Shown piece after piece: positions 4,733 to 5,254 of a DNA stretch of 5,254 nt. Location: assembly GCA_034430515.1 (NCBI GenBank), contig DAOUEP010000002.1:1-5254 (forward strand). The letters are read 5' to 3'. Each line of letters opens with the position of its first letter. The first letter of the stretch is position 1. Below the pieces are notes generated by a model. It had not been told where the DNA came from. It was given only the letters and a program-made list of their open reading frames with translations, and made no database searches. This DNA is from DAOUEH01 sp034430515. Lineage in GTDB: Bacteria; Chloroflexota; Dehalococcoidia; Dehalococcoidales; RBG-16-60-22. Both the position numbers and the translations under genes were made by a program.

Positions 4733-5254
4733 CTTGCTTTCCTTTCAGCCTGGCCTCCAGCGAGCCGTAGAACGACTCCCTGGGGCGGATTCTTAAGAAC
4801 CGGGCGGTGTGGGGGCTGCGCCTGACTGTAATCACGTCGCCGTCGACAAGCGAGATATTGATGTGCCCGTCGACGCTGAGGGTGGCATCGTGGTAAGTGT
4901 TCAACTTAAGCGTTACCGCCGCCGCCTCCGGCAGCACCAGCGGGTAGGCCGGGCTGAGGTGGGGCGCTACCGGCACCAGCAGGAAGTCGCGCGACTGCGG
5001 GTACATGATGGGGCCGCGCGCCGCCAGGGCGTAGCCGGTGGAGCCCGTGGCCGTGGCCACCACGACGGCGTCGGTCTTGTAGGCGGCCAGCGGCTGGCCG
5101 TCCACGGCGGCCTCGAGGCGTATCAGCCGGGCGATTTCCCCCCGCGCCACCACCACGTCGTTGAGGGCGTCGAAGGTGCGCGTCTCTTGTCCCTGGCTGG
5201 TCAGCTCGGCCCGCAGCATGGCGCGCTCGTCGAGCCAGCCCTGGCCTTCGAGGA
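4710..5254 (-). CDS. nadK: NAD kinase, C-terminal part (5' end beyond the window)
   Basis: Phosphorylates NAD at the 2' position to give NADP, in the cytosol, using ATP or polyphosphate. The reading frame stays open upstream of the Met codon at 5219 to the window edge and encodes LEGQGWLDERAMLRAEL, the standard NadK mid-protein helix, so the gene is cut by the window and the GGDG motif lies outside. Counting from that Met: ALNDVVV (18-24), the NAD-binding TATGSTGYALAARGPI (56-71; usually TPTGSTAYxLSAGGPI), PHLSPAYPLVLP (86-97) and DGH (117-119). The usual Pro is Ala57 and the usual second Gly is Arg69, mild departures. K48 falls where E. coli has R175; a charged residue there has been linked to preference for NAD over NADH. 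The domain is otherwise complete to its end, with a short polar tail. It overlaps the acetyltransferase gene by 23 bases and leads the minus-strand operon as far as visible. Confidence 0.92.
   Translation of the reverse strand, partial: LEGQGWLDERAMLRAELTSQGQETRTFDALNDVVVARGEIARLIRLEAAVDGQPLAAYKTDAVVVATATGSTGYALAARGPIMYPQSRDFLLVPVAPHLSPAYPLVLPEAAAVTLKLNTYHDATLSVDGHINISLVDGDVITVRRSPHTARFLRIRPRESFYGSLEARLKGKQGESGREG
4740..4743 (-). promoter_or_regulatory. Ribosome binding site for the GTG-started acetyltransferase
   Basis: The minus strand reads AAAGGAAAG around this site, with AGGA seven bases before GTG at 4732. It is located within the last codons of nadK. The resulting protein starts directly with the family's N-terminal strand, supporting GTG over any later start. 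Confidence 0.5.

Noticed and set aside
1..5254. CRISPR array, tRNA or rRNA gene, insertion sequence, defence or toxin-antitoxin system
   Set aside because: No regular repeats, no tRNA-like cloverleaf or rRNA stretch, no transposase and no terminal repeats were seen; the DNA is almost entirely occupied by recognised housekeeping genes.

Overview
The window reads as an ordinary housekeeping stretch of a GC-rich bacterial genome. The best guess is an uncultured member of Chloroflexota, class Dehalococcoidia. That guess rests on the gene combination (a LeuC/LeuD-type aconitase run together with a decarboxylating isocitrate dehydrogenase), on a compact DUF5654-like membrane protein of a type I associate mainly with archaea and some deep-branching bacteria, and on the heavy use of GCC/GGC/ATC codons. 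It is an inference from gene content and was not tested by a phylogeny.

Layout. Positions 1-179 hold no gene I can defend; there is a short C8/G6 hairpin at the left edge. Positions 180-458 encode a 92-residue two-helix membrane protein, clearly richer in A+T than everything to its right. A 75-bp gap (459-533) carries a near-perfect 25-bp dyad just before the next start. From 534 to 3733 four genes lie head to tail on the plus strand: a LeuC/HacA-type hydratase large subunit, its LeuD-type small subunit (1-base overlap), an isocitrate dehydrogenase (TTG start) and a HIT-family nucleotide hydrolase. On the minus strand, reading leftward from the right edge, are the C-terminal part of NAD kinase (cut by the window edge), an ArgA-like GNAT acetyltransferase (23-base overlap) and a Nudix ADP-ribose pyrophosphatase (1-base gap). 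The two operons converge so tightly that the HIT and Nudix stop codons share the sequence CTAG.

How the genes fit together. The plus-strand operon should convert citrate via cis-aconitate and isocitrate to 2-oxoglutarate, the oxidative arm of a TCA cycle used to make glutamate. The small subunit has an Arg in its substrate loop and the dehydrogenase has the isocitrate-type Ser-x-Asn motif, so labels such as 3-isopropylmalate dehydratase or isopropylmalate dehydrogenase would probably be wrong. The dehydrogenase also carries the Lys-Tyr...Val set known from NADP-specific enzymes. The facing operon holds NAD kinase (makes NADP), an ADP-ribose hydrolase (clears NAD breakdown product) and a probable N-acetylglutamate synthase (uses glutamate). 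The neighbourhood is therefore coherent around 2-oxoglutarate/glutamate and NAD(P). I found no mobile element, CRISPR array, RNA gene or defence system, and I see no convincing previously undescribed system here.
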